Shown: positions 14,435 through 24,399 of the stretch, in pieces
Numbering within the stretch: the first letter of the stretch is position 1
Layout of the letters: the number at the start of each line of letters is the position of its first letter
NCBI GenBank assembly: GCA_021791495.1
Contig: JAJYWN010000008.1
Location: forward strand, 34,307 to 98,306
Origin: Bacillota bacterium
GTDB lineage: Bacteria; Bacillota; Sulfobacillia; JAJYWN01
Direction: 5' to 3'
Length of the DNA: 64,000 bases
The notes under the pieces: generated by a model
Seen by the model: only the letters and a program-made list of their open reading frames with translations
Told to the model about the DNA's origin: nothing
Database searches by the model: none
Translations under genes and position numbers: made by a program

Positions 14435-14462
14435 TTGGTTGGCTGCCCGGACGTGGTATAAT
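14435..14462 (+). promoter_or_regulatory. Promoter of the gatCAB operon
   Basis: TTGGTT (14435-14440), a 16-bp spacer and a perfect TATAAT (14457-14462). The predicted +1 is near 14469, giving a leader of about 18 nt that includes AAGGGGG before the gatC ATG at 14487. Confidence 0.65.
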
Positions 14463-14486
14463 GCCATCCAGAAAGGGGGCCCTTTC

Positions 14487-14780
14487 ATGCCCATCACTCG
14501 GAAAGACATAGACCATGTGGCCAAACTGGCTCTCCTTGACCTCTCCGACGCGGAGAAGGAGAAGATGGTGGAGCAGGTCGGCGAGATCGTGGGCCATTTC
14601 TCGCGCCTCTCCGAGCTGGACACCAAGGACGTTCCCCCGACGTCACACACGCTGCCTTCGGTCCATAACGTCCTGCGCCCGGACATCCCAGGCCGCACTC
14701 TTCCCCAAGATAAAGCGCTGCGTGAGGCACCTGATGCGCTAAAAGGATATTTCAAGGTGCCCCGCGTGGTGGAGGAATAG
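14487..14780 (+). CDS. gatC: Aspartyl/glutamyl-tRNA amidotransferase subunit C
   Basis: The 97-residue GatC subunit that wraps around GatA and GatB and stabilises the complex converting Glu-tRNA(Gln), and in many bacteria Asp-tRNA(Asn), to the amidated form. The N-terminus [19 protein letters not shown] and the C-terminal pattern (VLRPD, then [12 protein letters not shown]) are family hallmarks. The start is ATG 14487 with AAGGGGG upstream. First gene of the gatCAB operon; the gap to gatA is 19 bp. Confidence 0.96.
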   Translation: MPITRKDIDHVAKLALLDLSDAEKEKMVEQVGEIVGHFSRLSELDTKDVPPTSHTLPSVHNVLRPDIPGRTLPQDKALREAPDALKGYFKVPRVVEE

Positions 14781-14799
14781 ACGCAAGGAGGACGGACAA

Positions 14800-16278
14800 T
14801 TGGAGCTTTGGAGACTACCTGGACATAGATTACGCGAACTCCTGGGGCGCGGTGAAGTCTCCGCCCTGGAGATAGCTCAGAACCACCTGGAACGTCTGGA
14901 AGCGAAGGAGCCTCAGATTTCCGCGTTCCTCCACGTGAACCGGGACGGTGCCCTGATGCAGGCGGGGGTCATCGACGACCGCATCCGCCAGTTGCGCCAG
15001 GCGGGGGAGGACGTCGACGCCGCGCTCCCCCCCTTGGCCGGTGTGCCGGTGGCCATCAAGGATAACATGTGCACCGAGGGCGTTCCCACCACGGCGGCGT
15101 CGAAGATCCTCCGCGATTACGTTCCGCCCTACGATGCCACGGTGGTGCGGCGCCTGCGCGAGGCCGGGGCCGTGATGATGGGCAAGGCCAACTGCGACGA
15201 GTTTGCCATGGGTTCGTCCACCGAGAACTCCGGGTATTTCCCGACGAAAAACCCCTGGGACCCGACGCGGGTGCCGGGCGGCTCCAGTGGTGGCTCGGCC
15301 GCCGCGGTGGCGGCGGGCGAAGCGGCCGCGTCTCTCGGTTCCGACACCGGCGGCTCCATCCGGCTGCCCGCCTCTTTGTGCGGCGTGGTAGGGGTGAAAC
15401 CCACCTACGGTCGGGTCTCGCGGTACGGGCTCATCGCCTTCGGCTCGTCCCTTGACCAGATCGGCCCCTTCACGCGGGACGTGGAGGACGCGGCTCTGAT
15501 GATGAATGCCATCAGCGGTCACGATCCAATGGATTCAACGTCGGCCGACGTGCCGGCGCCGGACTTCACGGAGGCTTTGTCAGCGGGCGTGTCGGGGCTG
15601 CGTATCGGCGTGCCCCGCGAGTACTTCGGCCCCGGCACCGAGCCGGGCGTGGACAAGGCCGTGCGCGACGCCATCGCCCTCCTCGAGCGGCTCGGGGCGC
15701 GGGTGGGCGAGTGCTCCTTGCCGCACACCTCCTACGCCCTGGATGTCTACTACATCATTGCCCCGGCGGAGGCTTCGGCGAACCTGGCCCGCTACGACGG
15801 GGTGCGCTACGGGCCGCGGGCGGCCGGGGCCGTCACGGTAGGCGAAATGTACGCGCGGACGCGGGCGGCCGGTTTCGGCCCGGAGGTGCGGCGGCGCATC
15901 ATCATCGGCACTTATGTGCTATCGGCGGGCTATTACGACGCCTTCTACCTGAAGGCACAGAAGGTACGCACCCTGGTGAAGCGGGACTTTGACAAGGTCT
16001 TCGAGGAGTTCGACCTCCTCGCCACGCCGGTGTCGCCGACCGTGGCGTTCCCTCTTGGCAGCAAGGTGGCCGATCCCCTGTCCATGTACCTTTCGGACGT
16101 CTGCACCATCCCCATCAACCTGGCGGGTGTGCCGGCCGTCTCGGTGCCCTGCGGTATGGTGGACGGCCTGCCGGTGGGCCTGCAGCTCATCGGGCGGAGC
16201 CTGGATGAGGCGACGCTGCTGCGCGCGGCCTACACGTACGAGCAGTATAGCGGCAACGGCGGCCAGGTGGCGGAGTAG
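14800..16278 (+). CDS. gatA: Aspartyl/glutamyl-tRNA amidotransferase subunit A
   Basis: The 492-residue glutaminase subunit, an amidase-signature enzyme that releases ammonia from glutamine for GatB. The Ser-cisSer-Lys triad is visible: lysine in VAIKDN near residue 87, cis-serine in [12 protein letters not shown] near 165, and nucleophile in [11 protein letters not shown] near 186. The start is TTG 14800 after AAGGAGG. Length and order match Bacillota GatA. Confidence 0.97.
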   Translation: MELWRLPGHRLRELLGRGEVSALEIAQNHLERLEAKEPQISAFLHVNRDGALMQAGVIDDRIRQLRQAGEDVDAALPPLAGVPVAIKDNMCTEGVPTTAASKILRDYVPPYDATVVRRLREAGAVMMGKANCDEFAMGSSTENSGYFPTKNPWDPTRVPGGSSGGSAAAVAAGEAAASLGSDTGGSIRLPASLCGVVGVKPTYGRVSRYGLIAFGSSLDQIGPFTRDVEDAALMMNAISGHDPMDSTSADVPAPDFTEALSAGVSGLRIGVPREYFGPGTEPGVDKAVRDAIALLERLGARVGECSLPHTSYALDVYYIIAPAEASANLARYDGVRYGPRAAGAVTVGEMYARTRAAGFGPEVRRRIIIGTYVLSAGYYDAFYLKAQKVRTLVKRDFDKVFEEFDLLATPVSPTVAFPLGSKVADPLSMYLSDVCTIPINLAGVPAVSVPCGMVDGLPVGLQLIGRSLDEATLLRAAYTYEQYSGNGGQVAE

Positions 16279-16294
16279 GGAGGGGGCGACGAAG

Positions 16295-18028
16295 ATGACT
16301 GCGGCTATAAACATGACTGGCGAGACCATGAATGGCGGTGTCGGCGTGGCAGGTGGAACTGCCGGCAGGGACGGTAGCACCCAGTACCGGGCCGACATCT
16401 CGTTGGAAGTCCACGTCGAGCTCAAGACCAGGACGAAGATCTTCTGCGACTGCCCGAACTCCTTCGGCGCGCCGCCGAACACGAACGTTTGCCCAGTGTG
16501 CCTGGGGCTGCCGGGCAGTCTGCCGGTGTTAAACCGGGCGGCGCTGGAGTATGCCGTGCGGGCGGCGCTGGCCTTGAACTGCACCATCTCGCCAGAGACC
16601 GTTTTCGCCCGGAAGAACTACTTCTATCCGGATCTGCCGAAGGGGTACCAGATTTCGCAATCGGACAAGCCCGTCGGGACCAACGGCTGGGTGGAGATCG
16701 AGGGCGAGGGCGGGGCGAACGGCAGCGCGAATGGCGGCGCGGGCGCGAAGAAGCGTATCCGCATCCGCCGCGTGCACCTGGAGGAGGACGCGGGCAAGTC
16801 GTTCCACGGGGCGGCCGCAGCCGCCATCGGTACGGCTACCGGCGCCGAAGACACGTCCGGAGACACCGCTAGCGCGTCGGGCTTGCCCGGCTCGTCCGGA
16901 ACTTCCGTCCCAAGCCCAGACGCCGAGGCCGATACTGGCGTTGCGCCGGCGCCCGAAGCCTCGCCGGCGGGGCCGGGCAGCGATTACTCCTTACTGGACT
17001 TCAACCGCTGCGGCGTGCCCTTGATCGAGATCGTATCCGAGATCGATCTGACGTCGGGCGAGGAAGCCCGCGCCTACCTGCAGAAACTCCGCACCATCCT
17101 GTCCTACACCGACGTATCGGACCTGAAGATCGAGGAAGGTTCGCTCCGCTGCGACGCCAATGTCTCGATCCGCCCCGTGAGCTCGGCGGAGCTGGGCGTT
17201 CGCTCCGAGGTGAAGAATATCGGCTCCTTCCGCGGCGTGAAGATGGCCCTGGAATACGAGATCGCACGCCAACGCGAGGTGTTGGAGAGCGGCAAGCGAC
17301 CGACCCTGGACACGCGGCGTTGGGACGAGAAGCGCGCTCGCACCACGCTGTTGCGCTCGAAGGAAGAGGCCAACGACTACCGCTATTTCCCGGAGCCTGA
17401 CCTGGTGCCGACCTATATCGACGAGGCCTTCGTCGCGGAGGTGCGACGCGGCCTGCCGGAGCTTCCCGATGCGAAGCTCGCCCGCCTGGTGGCCGAGGAT
17501 GACCTGGCCCCCTACAATGCCGATGTCATCGCGTCGTCGCCGGCCCTTGCCGCCTTCTACGAAAAGGGCGCCGCCAAGGTCGCCCAGGGCGCCACGCCCG
17601 CTAAGGTCGACGCCAAGCGCACCTTTTCCAACTGGGTCATCGGTGACTTCCTGAGCCGCCTGAACGCCGCCGGGAAGAGCATCGAGGAGAGCCCGGTGAC
17701 ACCCGAGGGGCTGGCGGGGCTCGTCAACCTCATCGGCCAGGGTACCATCTCCGGCAAGATCGCCAAGGACGTCTTCGAGGAGATGTTCGCCACCGGCAAG
17801 GCGGCGGAGGCCATCGTCAAGGAGAAGGGCCTGGCCCAGATCACCGATAGTGGCGCCATTGCCGCCGTGGTGGATCAGGTCATCGCAGCCAACCCCGGGC
17901 CGGTCGCCGACTTCAAGGCCGGTAAGGACCGCGCTATCGGCTTCCTGGTCGGCCAGGTGATGAAGCTGACCAAGGGGCAGGCCAGCCCGGAGCTGGTCAA
18001 TAAGCTGCTACGGGAGAAGTTGGTCTAG
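16295..18028 (+). CDS. gatB: Aspartyl/glutamyl-tRNA amidotransferase subunit B
   Basis: The kinase/transamidase subunit that phosphorylates mischarged tRNA and transfers ammonia. It has about 577 residues against roughly 475 for the family. Hallmarks are GLEIHVEL-like [49 protein letters not shown], and C-terminal GatB/YqeY helices. ATG 16295 follows GGAGGGGG-type purines. The extra length is a roughly 58-residue Ala/Gly/Ser/Pro-rich insertion (about 16810-16983) between [11 protein letters not shown] and the [15 protein letters not shown] strand, plus a shorter Gly/Ala insert before it and a short N-terminal extension. Confidence 0.96.
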   Translation: MTAAINMTGETMNGGVGVAGGTAGRDGSTQYRADISLEVHVELKTRTKIFCDCPNSFGAPPNTNVCPVCLGLPGSLPVLNRAALEYAVRAALALNCTISPETVFARKNYFYPDLPKGYQISQSDKPVGTNGWVEIEGEGGANGSANGGAGAKKRIRIRRVHLEEDAGKSFHGAAAAAIGTATGAEDTSGDTASASGLPGSSGTSVPSPDAEADTGVAPAPEASPAGPGSDYSLLDFNRCGVPLIEIVSEIDLTSGEEARAYLQKLRTILSYTDVSDLKIEEGSLRCDANVSIRPVSSAELGVRSEVKNIGSFRGVKMALEYEIARQREVLESGKRPTLDTRRWDEKRARTTLLRSKEEANDYRYFPEPDLVPTYIDEAFVAEVRRGLPELPDAKLARLVAEDDLAPYNADVIASSPALAAFYEKGAAKVAQGATPAKVDAKRTFSNWVIGDFLSRLNAAGKSIEESPVTPEGLAGLVNLIGQGTISGKIAKDVFEEMFATGKAAEAIVKEKGLAQITDSGAIAAVVDQVIAANPGPVADFKAGKDRAIGFLVGQVMKLTKGQASPELVNKLLREKLV

Positions 18029-18059
18029 GCCAGCCGGTCGGCTCGGTCCCGACCTGGCC
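18028..18059 (+). other. Strong hairpin directly after gatB
   Basis: GGCCAG and GGTCGG (18028-18041) pair with CCGACC and TGGCC (18049-18059) around a 7-nt loop. It starts at the gatB stop codon. There is no T-run after it, so it is not a canonical intrinsic terminator; it may protect the 3' end or act with Rho. Confidence 0.4.
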
Positions 18060-18118
18060 GGAAGGATGACATCGTACCGAACCTTGGCCTTGCCAGCTTC
18101 CGGTTGGGGAATAGCCGT

Positions 18119-18688
18119 TTACACTGCGAAGCCGTTCCTTTGAAAAGCTCGCAGGCTGGCGGTATTGTGATCCGCGATGTCACACCCGAACACGAGGTCG
18201 GCCCCGACGCGGTCGAAGGCGAAATCCACCAACATGCCTATGACCTTGGTGCCGACTCCGCGCCCCCAATAGGCCTTCTCGCCGATCATTAGGTCGATGC
18301 GCCATAGGGCCTTGCCGGGGTACCTGTCCAGCAGCCTCTGCAAGTTCATCTCTTGTAGCCAGCACTCGCCCACTGCCACTGTCCGGCTAGCCCCGGCTGG
18401 TCTGGTCGTAACGACATTCGAAGACTCAGCGATTGTAGCTGAGTTGATTGTCGCCACCTCAATCACGAAGCAGTACGCAGACTGGGAGACAGTTCGGTAG
18501 ATGGCCTGAACCTCTTCTCTGGTACGGGACTGGACATCATCGCCTTCGACCAGGTAGAGGACTTCGGGGTCGTTGTTCCACGGGAGAAGTAGACTCCAAT
18601 CATCCTCGGTCAAAGGGCGCAGAACGACCGTGTCGGATGCCAGAGTCACTTGGTGAGTCCGCAACCTATCAGCCTTGATGCTCCCCAT
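18119..18688 (-). CDS. GNAT family acetyltransferase
   Basis: About 189 residues. The GNAT fold is shown by the N-terminal strand TVVLRPLTEDDWSLLLPW, the LMIGEKAYWGRGVGTKVIGML acetyl-CoA-binding region and the ending NTASLRAFQRNGF. The WGRGVGT loop is typical of RimJ/RimL or aminoglycoside 6'-type enzymes; the substrate cannot be deduced. Start ATG 18688 has GGTGGTGG upstream; the longer frame to 18754 runs through a repetitive intergenic sequence and is not supported. It is convergent with gatB. Confidence 0.82.
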   Translation of the reverse strand: MGSIKADRLRTHQVTLASDTVVLRPLTEDDWSLLLPWNNDPEVLYLVEGDDVQSRTREEVQAIYRTVSQSAYCFVIEVATINSATIAESSNVVTTRPAGASRTVAVGECWLQEMNLQRLLDRYPGKALWRIDLMIGEKAYWGRGVGTKVIGMLVDFAFDRVGADLVFGCDIADHNTASLRAFQRNGFAV

Positions 18689-19098
18689 GGTTCCACCACC
18701 AACTGCAGACCACCGACCAACAACCGCCAACCACCGACCGCTAACAACTTGCACTCCCGGTCAAAGGAAAAGCTAAGTTTTGTCACTGTCAGAATTCGGA
18801 GGGGCCATTTCCGCCAGAATCTATCGGGTTCGCCGTACGACCCAACAACAATTGGCGGAAACGAGGCTCTTTTCCCGCTGTGATCAGGTCCGACCGATAG
18901 ATTCTGGCGTTTTCCAGGGGGGTCACCGCAAGCCTTTTTGCATTTCTGTCAGGTTCTCCGCGGTGAGGTTGGGGAAACCCCTGCGGCACTCCACTCGTAT
19001 GGACTGACAGGAAGAAGGGCAAGGAAGTCTCGATGAGCCGGAAACGACGAGGAAGAGCAAACGGACGAGGAGAAGGAAGAGGAAGTGGGCCTTAACCC
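18689..19098. other. Intergenic region with inverted repeat
   Basis: About 400 bp. It begins with a CCACCGACC-rich low-complexity stretch (18690-18750), then contains the 16-bp inverted repeat listed next. No protein-like frame was seen. The right end carries purine-rich sequence before the permease gene. Confidence 0.45.
18812..18909. repeat. Perfect 16-bp inverted repeat, 66-bp loop
   Basis: CGCCAGAATCTATCGG at 18812-18827 is repeated as its exact reverse complement at 18894-18909. Inside, TTTCCGCC (about 18808-18815) can also pair with GGCGGAAA (about 18854-18861), so two alternative stems compete for the same left arm. This could be a MITE remnant or a structured leader of the permease gene at 19099. 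Confidence 0.6.
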
Positions 19099-20607
19099 GT
19101 GATCAGGCTGGCCTGGCGTAACGTCTCCCGGGACTGGACCCGCAGCTTCCTCGCCATTGGTGGAATGGCCGCGGCGGCCATCATCCTTGCGTCCGCGCTC
19201 ACCCTGGCGAACACGCATCAGTCGGGCGCCTACGCCCAGTACCGCTACGCGCTGGGTGGTGACATCATCGCCCTCCCCGGCCATTTCCTGGTCGACCGCT
19301 CCCTCTACGCCGGCGAGCCGACGGCCAAGTGGTCCTGGCACTCCTGGGATGCCACGTGGCAGGGAAACCTGTCTCAGTTCATCCCCGGCATCGGCGACAA
19401 GGGGTACCTGGCACCCGCGGAATCGACGGAAGTCTTCAACCTAGATGCCCTCAACGCGGTGCGGCCGACCCTGGAGAGCTCGGGAGTCCAGAAGGTCTAC
19501 CCCTACCTAGAGTTGCCGGCCTTCACACTGGCCGGTGAAGCCGGTGAGGGAGGTCGGGGCGCTCAGGACGGCTACGGCGGCAAGGACGGCAATCCCATCC
19601 AGGGCGGCGATGCCGGCCAGAGGGCTTTTGTTACGCCACTGCGCGCCCGAGACCCCGCCGTCGATGGCGCGTGGCTAAAGGAGATTCCCGCACCGACTTC
19701 CCGCTTTCCAGTTGGGGTGAGCCTGGCGGGCGGCCGTTGGCTGAACGCTTCCGACGACGGTAAGATGGTGGCCGTTGTGAGCGCCTATCGCCCGGCAGAG
19801 GCGGGGCCGGCGCCCTCACCAGGCCAGTCCATCACCGTATCGGTTCCGGAAGTCTCCTATGATTCGCAAGGTCGGCCTTCTTTCGATTTCGGCCACAGGC
19901 ACCAGTTTGAACTTCAGGTCGCCGGAGTGTTCAACATGGTCCTTGACGTCAGGGGCGAACTCAGGAGTCTGGTCGCCCTGCCGTGGGAGACCGGGGAAAT
20001 CATGATACCATCTGCTACCTTCGCCGCCATCCACCAGCAGGTTTCCGGTGGGCGGCCGCCAGTCAGTGCGGGCCAGTTAGGTCTGGTGGTAGACGACATG
20101 ACGCAGATGGGCACTACCTTGGATGCTCTCACCAAGGCTTTCCCCGACTGGACTGTCCTATCGGCGCCCCATCTGGCGTCAATGGCGAACCGGGGTGCCG
20201 GCGGTGCCATCCCGGCGGACCTGACCGGGGCCTTCGTCGTCGTGGCCTTCCTGCTGGCGGGAGCCTTGGCCGCCGGCAACATGTACGTCGTGGTCCACCA
20301 GCGGTCCAAACAGATAGGCATACTGAAGTCCGTCGGTGCCTCGGCAGGCCAGGTCTTCGTCCTCGTTCTGGCCGAAGTCGCCGGGTATGCCCTGGTCGGC
20401 GGAACCGCGGGTCTACTGTTCGTGGAAGCCTTCTACGCCCTGACTGTCCTAAGCAGCGGGGTAACGCCAGCGGTGGCCTTCTCTCGGATAGGCTCCACCA
20501 GCCTCCTCGTCTTGGGCACCGTCACCCTTGCCGCCCTGGTCTTCGGCCTGGCCCCGGCCTGGTTTGCCGCCACACGCCCCACAGCGCAGGTGCTGAGGAA
20601 CGACTAA
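19099..20607 (+). CDS. FtsX-like ABC permease without adjacent ATPase
   Basis: A 502-residue permease: an N-terminal helix (FLAIGGMAAAAIILASALTLA), an extracellular domain of about 300 residues, and three C-terminal helices (from AFVVVAFLLAGALAAGNMYVVV) with the cytoplasmic motif RSKQIGILKSVGAS. This is the single-unit MacB/FtsX layout. No ATP-binding gene is next to it, so it may use a distant ATPase. The GTG start at 19099 lacks a well-placed ribosome binding site; the purine-rich GGAAGAGGAAG lies about 15 nt upstream. Confidence 0.82.
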   Translation: MIRLAWRNVSRDWTRSFLAIGGMAAAAIILASALTLANTHQSGAYAQYRYALGGDIIALPGHFLVDRSLYAGEPTAKWSWHSWDATWQGNLSQFIPGIGDKGYLAPAESTEVFNLDALNAVRPTLESSGVQKVYPYLELPAFTLAGEAGEGGRGAQDGYGGKDGNPIQGGDAGQRAFVTPLRARDPAVDGAWLKEIPAPTSRFPVGVSLAGGRWLNASDDGKMVAVVSAYRPAEAGPAPSPGQSITVSVPEVSYDSQGRPSFDFGHRHQFELQVAGVFNMVLDVRGELRSLVALPWETGEIMIPSATFAAIHQQVSGGRPPVSAGQLGLVVDDMTQMGTTLDALTKAFPDWTVLSAPHLASMANRGAGGAIPADLTGAFVVVAFLLAGALAAGNMYVVVHQRSKQIGILKSVGASAGQVFVLVLAEVAGYALVGGTAGLLFVEAFYALTVLSSGVTPAVAFSRIGSTSLLVLGTVTLAALVFGLAPAWFAATRPTAQVLRND

Positions 20608-20658
20608 AGAAACACCACAAGAGGGTGTCAGGTTGGGGGAAGGGTGGGGGCGGTCACT

Positions 20659-21708
20659 ATGGTACGCCTGGTCGACCTTTTTGGCCCAGAGATACGGTCC
20701 ATGACGGATGCCAGAGAGCAGTTCCTCGCGAGCCCGTGGGCCTTCTACAAGAGGTTCTTCCTCGATCCTTCCAAGGGGCTGCTCCGCGACTACTGGGGCT
20801 TCTGCCAGAGTATGACGGGCGCCAGAAGAGGGCCCTCCGGACCGTCAGAGGCCGGCGACCAAGGGACGCCGGACCATGCCCACGACCAGCTGCGGGAGGC
20901 AGTGGAGGGCTCCCGCGGAAACTCCATCACGACCGCCATCGAACGGTATCGGGCCCTTCCTGAAGGAGCGGTCAGACAGGCGCTGGACGTGGCCACAGAG
21001 GTCGTCGGAGACGTCGATACTGATGTCTACCTCATGCCGGGCCTGGCCACGGCCAACGCCATGACACCGACTTTGGGTGGGCGCACGGTGGTGGTCATCT
21101 GCCTTGACCAGAACAGGGGAATTGAGGACCTTGTCATGGCCATGGCCCATGAGCTGTCCCACTGCGCTCTGGCCCAGGCCACAGAGTCTACCCCAGCACC
21201 GGCCGCAGAGCCGCCGGCCGGGCCGATCTTGGGGCAGATGATGTACTCAGAGGGGCTGGCTGTGGCCGCATCCCTGGCTGCGCTGGACGCCTATCGGCGC
21301 AAAGCCTCGGCCCCCAGCCGAGTGGTTTCGCGGGATCTGCGGTCCGGCGCGGCCTCCGGCACGACTTGCAGCCAAGGCAGCCAACACTCTGAGACCAACC
21401 TAGCCGCCGCGCTGTGGTTCGCTCCGGAGGTGCTGGCTTGGTGTCGTTCCCACGAGTCCTCACTATGGGCCAAAGCCCTACCGGTCTTGAAATCCGGCGA
21501 CCGGCGGGACTTCCTATATTGGTTTGCCAAGTTCACCGCGGACGACTGGCAGGAGGACGGTCTCCCCTGCCGCGCGGGGTACTACCTGGGATACAGTGCC
21601 GTTACTAGCTTGCTGGACAGGCTATCAATCCGCGAGGCCCATCTCCTTCCCCCTAGCGAACGTGAGAACTCTCTTCTAGCCAGAGCGAGAAGGCTGGGTG
21701 CAGGGTAG
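20659..21708 (+). CDS. Predicted zinc protease (DUF2268-like)
   Basis: About 349 residues. The motif AHELSHCAL (HExxH, near residue 167) followed by a glutamate in YSEGLAVAAS about 35 residues later resembles DUF2268 predicted metallopeptidases (gluzincin type). There is no signal peptide, so it is probably cytoplasmic. A low-complexity stretch near 20820-20900 interrupts the N-terminal region. The family match comes from motif spacing only. ATG 20659 follows GGGTGGGGGCGG. It lies about 50 bp after the FtsX-like permease and may be in one operon with it. Confidence 0.65.
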   Translation: MVRLVDLFGPEIRSMTDAREQFLASPWAFYKRFFLDPSKGLLRDYWGFCQSMTGARRGPSGPSEAGDQGTPDHAHDQLREAVEGSRGNSITTAIERYRALPEGAVRQALDVATEVVGDVDTDVYLMPGLATANAMTPTLGGRTVVVICLDQNRGIEDLVMAMAHELSHCALAQATESTPAPAAEPPAGPILGQMMYSEGLAVAASLAALDAYRRKASAPSRVVSRDLRSGAASGTTCSQGSQHSETNLAAALWFAPEVLAWCRSHESSLWAKALPVLKSGDRRDFLYWFAKFTADDWQEDGLPCRAGYYLGYSAVTSLLDRLSIREAHLLPPSERENSLLARARRLGAG

Positions 21709-21745
21709 GCGCGGACGTGACCAACAATACCCTCGTAGCCCAGAC

Positions 21746-22474
21746 CTAGCCGCGGACCTCCGGGACGCTTGGCAGGGCCACTGTCACACAAGTTCCGGCA
21801 GGAGAGGATTCCACGGCCATCGTGCCCCGATACCCCCGCAGGACTTCCCGGCAGAAGGCGAGTCCGATGCCGGTCTGCTCCAGGGCTCCAAGCTGATCGG
21901 GGGTGAACCCCTGGCCATTGTCCCGAAACTCGATCACGGCGAAAGTCTCTGGGGCGGCACCGCCTCTGTCTCCTACCGGCGACAGACCGCCCGCCGTCGG
22001 TCGCTCATCAATGGCGATCACCAGTCGCCCGCCCACCGGGGTGGCGGCAAAGGCATTGCGCATCAGGTTTATGAAGACGCGCCCCAGGAAGTAGGGGTTT
22101 GCCTCCACCAGTGGCTCTCTCCTGATGCGGAGATCGGTCCGGACGCCCCACTTGGCGGCTTCCGGCTCGAGCAGGAGTATGGCGTGCCTGACTACATCGG
22201 CCACATCGCAAGTCCCAACAGACTTGCGGGCGTACTTCGTGAAGGTGAGGAAGTTGTTCAGCAGACGATTAATGCTGGCCACTTCCTCGATAACGATGGG
22301 AAACCCGCTGGGATCAGGTACTCTACCGGCAGCACATTGGCCCCGCCATAGCTCCAGGTGTCCCTGGATGGCGGCCAGAGGGTTACGTATCTCATGTATC
22401 AGCTCGGCGGCGATCTCACCGAGTGCGGCGATGTGGTTGTCCGCAGGAGACTCAAGTTCGGCCAGGGGAACCAT
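21746..22474 (-). CDS. Soluble sensor histidine kinase, orphan
   Basis: A 242-residue kinase consisting only of the catalytic parts: HisKA with H-box ELIHEIRNPLAAIQGHLEL near residue 25, and HATPase_c with N-box NLMRNAFAA, G1 FRDNGQGF and G2 TGIGLAFCREVL. There is no membrane segment and almost no sensor domain, as in small kinases that feed the Spo0A phosphorelay. No response regulator is nearby. ATG 22474 follows GGGAGGG. It is divergent from the carboxypeptidase gene. Confidence 0.88.
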   Translation of the reverse strand: MVPLAELESPADNHIAALGEIAAELIHEIRNPLAAIQGHLELWRGQCAAGRVPDPSGFPIVIEEVASINRLLNNFLTFTKYARKSVGTCDVADVVRHAILLLEPEAAKWGVRTDLRIRREPLVEANPYFLGRVFINLMRNAFAATPVGGRLVIAIDERPTAGGLSPVGDRGGAAPETFAVIEFRDNGQGFTPDQLGALEQTGIGLAFCREVLRGYRGTMAVESSPAGTCVTVALPSVPEVRG

Positions 22475-22733
22475 GACAGACCCTCCCTCAGCTCGGAACT
22501 GAGTGTTTCCGTTCGATATCTCATTCCTCTGGAATCGGCCAGGCTTCCACTCCCACTCGCTCGGTTTCTACTCTTTCCCCTTCGGCGGGTCGCCGATTGC
22601 CTAGTCGGTTCGCGCCTGCCAGGTTTCCACTTGGCGGGTGCCGAATACGTTCTTCCGGATGCCGGTCCGAATCCTCCGTTGCCATAGGGCAATTGTCAGG
22701 GTGGGGTCCGCGTGTCGATTTCGGTAGAAACCC

Positions 22734-23795
22734 TTGAAGCCCTGTGGCGGCACGGGTTGGCGGAACTCCAGAGTCGAAAGAGGGCGTTTTTCCACGAACG
22801 AATCCTTCCCAGCGCGACTGAAACCGAAAGCTCTTGGCCCAGGCAGCACCATCGGGGTAGTTGCTCCCGCCGGTCCCGCACCACACCATACTCTGGAAAC
22901 CGGTCGCACGGCGCTGGAGCGCGAAGGTTTCAAGGTGGTCATGGGCGACCACGTGACGGACACCCGAGGCTACCTGGCCGGGGATGCGGCCGACCGGGCC
23001 GGCGACCTGATGGGCATGTTTCTGGACCCATCCGTGGACGGTATCATCTGCGCCCGCGGCGGCTACGGGGCCATGCAGCTGCTTCCGCTCCTCGACTACC
23101 AGCTGATCCGCGCGAACCCTAAGGTCTTCGTGGGCTACAGCGACATCACGGCCCTACACTCGGCACTGGCGCGCCGGGCCAGGCTGGTGACCTTCCACGG
23201 CCAAATGGCGGCCTTCTCCGAACCGCCGTCCCCCTACACCTGGCGCGCCCTGATGCGGACCATCACCGCCACCGAGCCCCTGGGGACGCTGGGCAACCCG
23301 CCTTCGGGAGAGCCTACTGTCACGCTCGCCCCGGGCCGGGCCACCGGCCGTCTCACCGGAGGCAACCTTTCTCTGCTGTCGGCCACCCTCGGCACACCCT
23401 ACGAAGTGGACACGGACGGAGCGTTACTGGTGATCGAGGACGTGGACGAAAAACCTTACCGGATGGACCGCATGTTAACCCACCTGAAGCTGGCGGGGAA
23501 GTTCGACAAGGTGAAAGGCATCATCTTTGGAGAGTCGGTGGGCTGCGAATGGGATGAGCGCTACCGCCGGGACGAGGTGCCCCCACGCTCGCTGGACCTT
23601 TTCCAGATTCTCCGCGACATGTTGGTGCCTCTTGGTGTACCGCTCTTCTACGGTTTTGCCTGCGGCCACGGGCGGGACCGGTTGACGTTGCCGTTCGGCG
23701 TGGAAGCGGAGATGGACGCGGATGCCGGGACTGTGACGGTGACGGAGGCCGCCCTCACTCCACGCCCCGGTCAGGCCGGCGATACGGTGCAATGA
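22734..23795 (+). CDS. LD-carboxypeptidase, S66 family
   Basis: About 353 residues, peptidase family S66 (LdcA/MccF), which removes the terminal D-Ala from peptidoglycan tetrapeptides or detoxifies microcin-like peptides. The N-terminal strand TIGVVAPAGPAP, nucleophile serine in VGYSDITALHSAL, glutamate in LVIEDVDEKPYRMDRML and histidine in FACGHGRDR make up the family pattern. The TTG start at 22734 is the only in-frame choice near the expected N-terminus and has a weak ribosome binding site, so the first about 30 residues are uncertain. It overlaps the next gene by 4 bp. Confidence 0.9.
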   Translation: MKPCGGTGWRNSRVERGRFSTNESFPARLKPKALGPGSTIGVVAPAGPAPHHTLETGRTALEREGFKVVMGDHVTDTRGYLAGDAADRAGDLMGMFLDPSVDGIICARGGYGAMQLLPLLDYQLIRANPKVFVGYSDITALHSALARRARLVTFHGQMAAFSEPPSPYTWRALMRTITATEPLGTLGNPPSGEPTVTLAPGRATGRLTGGNLSLLSATLGTPYEVDTDGALLVIEDVDEKPYRMDRMLTHLKLAGKFDKVKGIIFGESVGCEWDERYRRDEVPPRSLDLFQILRDMLVPLGVPLFYGFACGHGRDRLTLPFGVEAEMDADAGTVTVTEAALTPRPGQAGDTVQ

Positions 23796-24337
23796 TTCAC
23801 CCGAATCGCCGCTCACGTCCCCATACACGCCCCCGCTCCGGAGCGGTCTTCAGCCCAGACCGCCGATACCGGTATCTCCTCTGGCGGCGCTGGAGCGACG
23901 ACCCCCCGGGAGCACGCGGTGCCGGCCAGGCCCCCTGGGCCCTGTTTGTCCTGCTAAACCCCTCCACTGCCGATGAAACGGTGAACGACCCCACGGTGGA
24001 ACGGTGCCAGCGCCGCGCCATGAAGGCCGGCTACGGCGGCATGGTGGTCCTGAACATCTTCGCCCTCCGGTCCACCGACCCGTCCGCCCTTTACGAGGAA
24101 GGTGACCCAGTAGGCCGCCGGAACGACCGCTACATCCGCTTCGCCGTGCACCGCATCCCCGACGTGGTCTGCGGCTGGGGGACCCACGGTGCACACTTGG
24201 ACCGCGGGCGAAAAGTCCTGGACCTCCTGACCACCATCGGGGTGCGCCCGCAAGCCTTCGGCCTCACGCAGCAGGGGCAGCCCAAGCACCCGCTGTATCT
24301 GCCCTATAGCCTTGCCCCGACCCCGCTGGAAACCTGA
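23792..24337 (+). CDS. DUF1643 family protein
   Basis: A 181-residue protein matching DUF1643: the core ALFVLLNPSTADETVNDPTV, then RAMKAGYGGMVVLNIFALRSTDP, and the end TQQGQPKHPLYLPYS. The function is unknown. It starts with an ATGA overlap with the LD-carboxypeptidase stop, so the two are translationally coupled. Arg-rich N-terminal 25 residues precede the domain. Confidence 0.85.
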   Translation: MIHPNRRSRPHTRPRSGAVFSPDRRYRYLLWRRWSDDPPGARGAGQAPWALFVLLNPSTADETVNDPTVERCQRRAMKAGYGGMVVLNIFALRSTDPSALYEEGDPVGRRNDRYIRFAVHRIPDVVCGWGTHGAHLDRGRKVLDLLTTIGVRPQAFGLTQQGQPKHPLYLPYSLAPTPLET

Positions 24338-24399
24338 GGCTGTCCTGACGCCGGCCACAGCTTGTTGACAAAGGGGTTTGCCGAGCACAAACCACCTCA

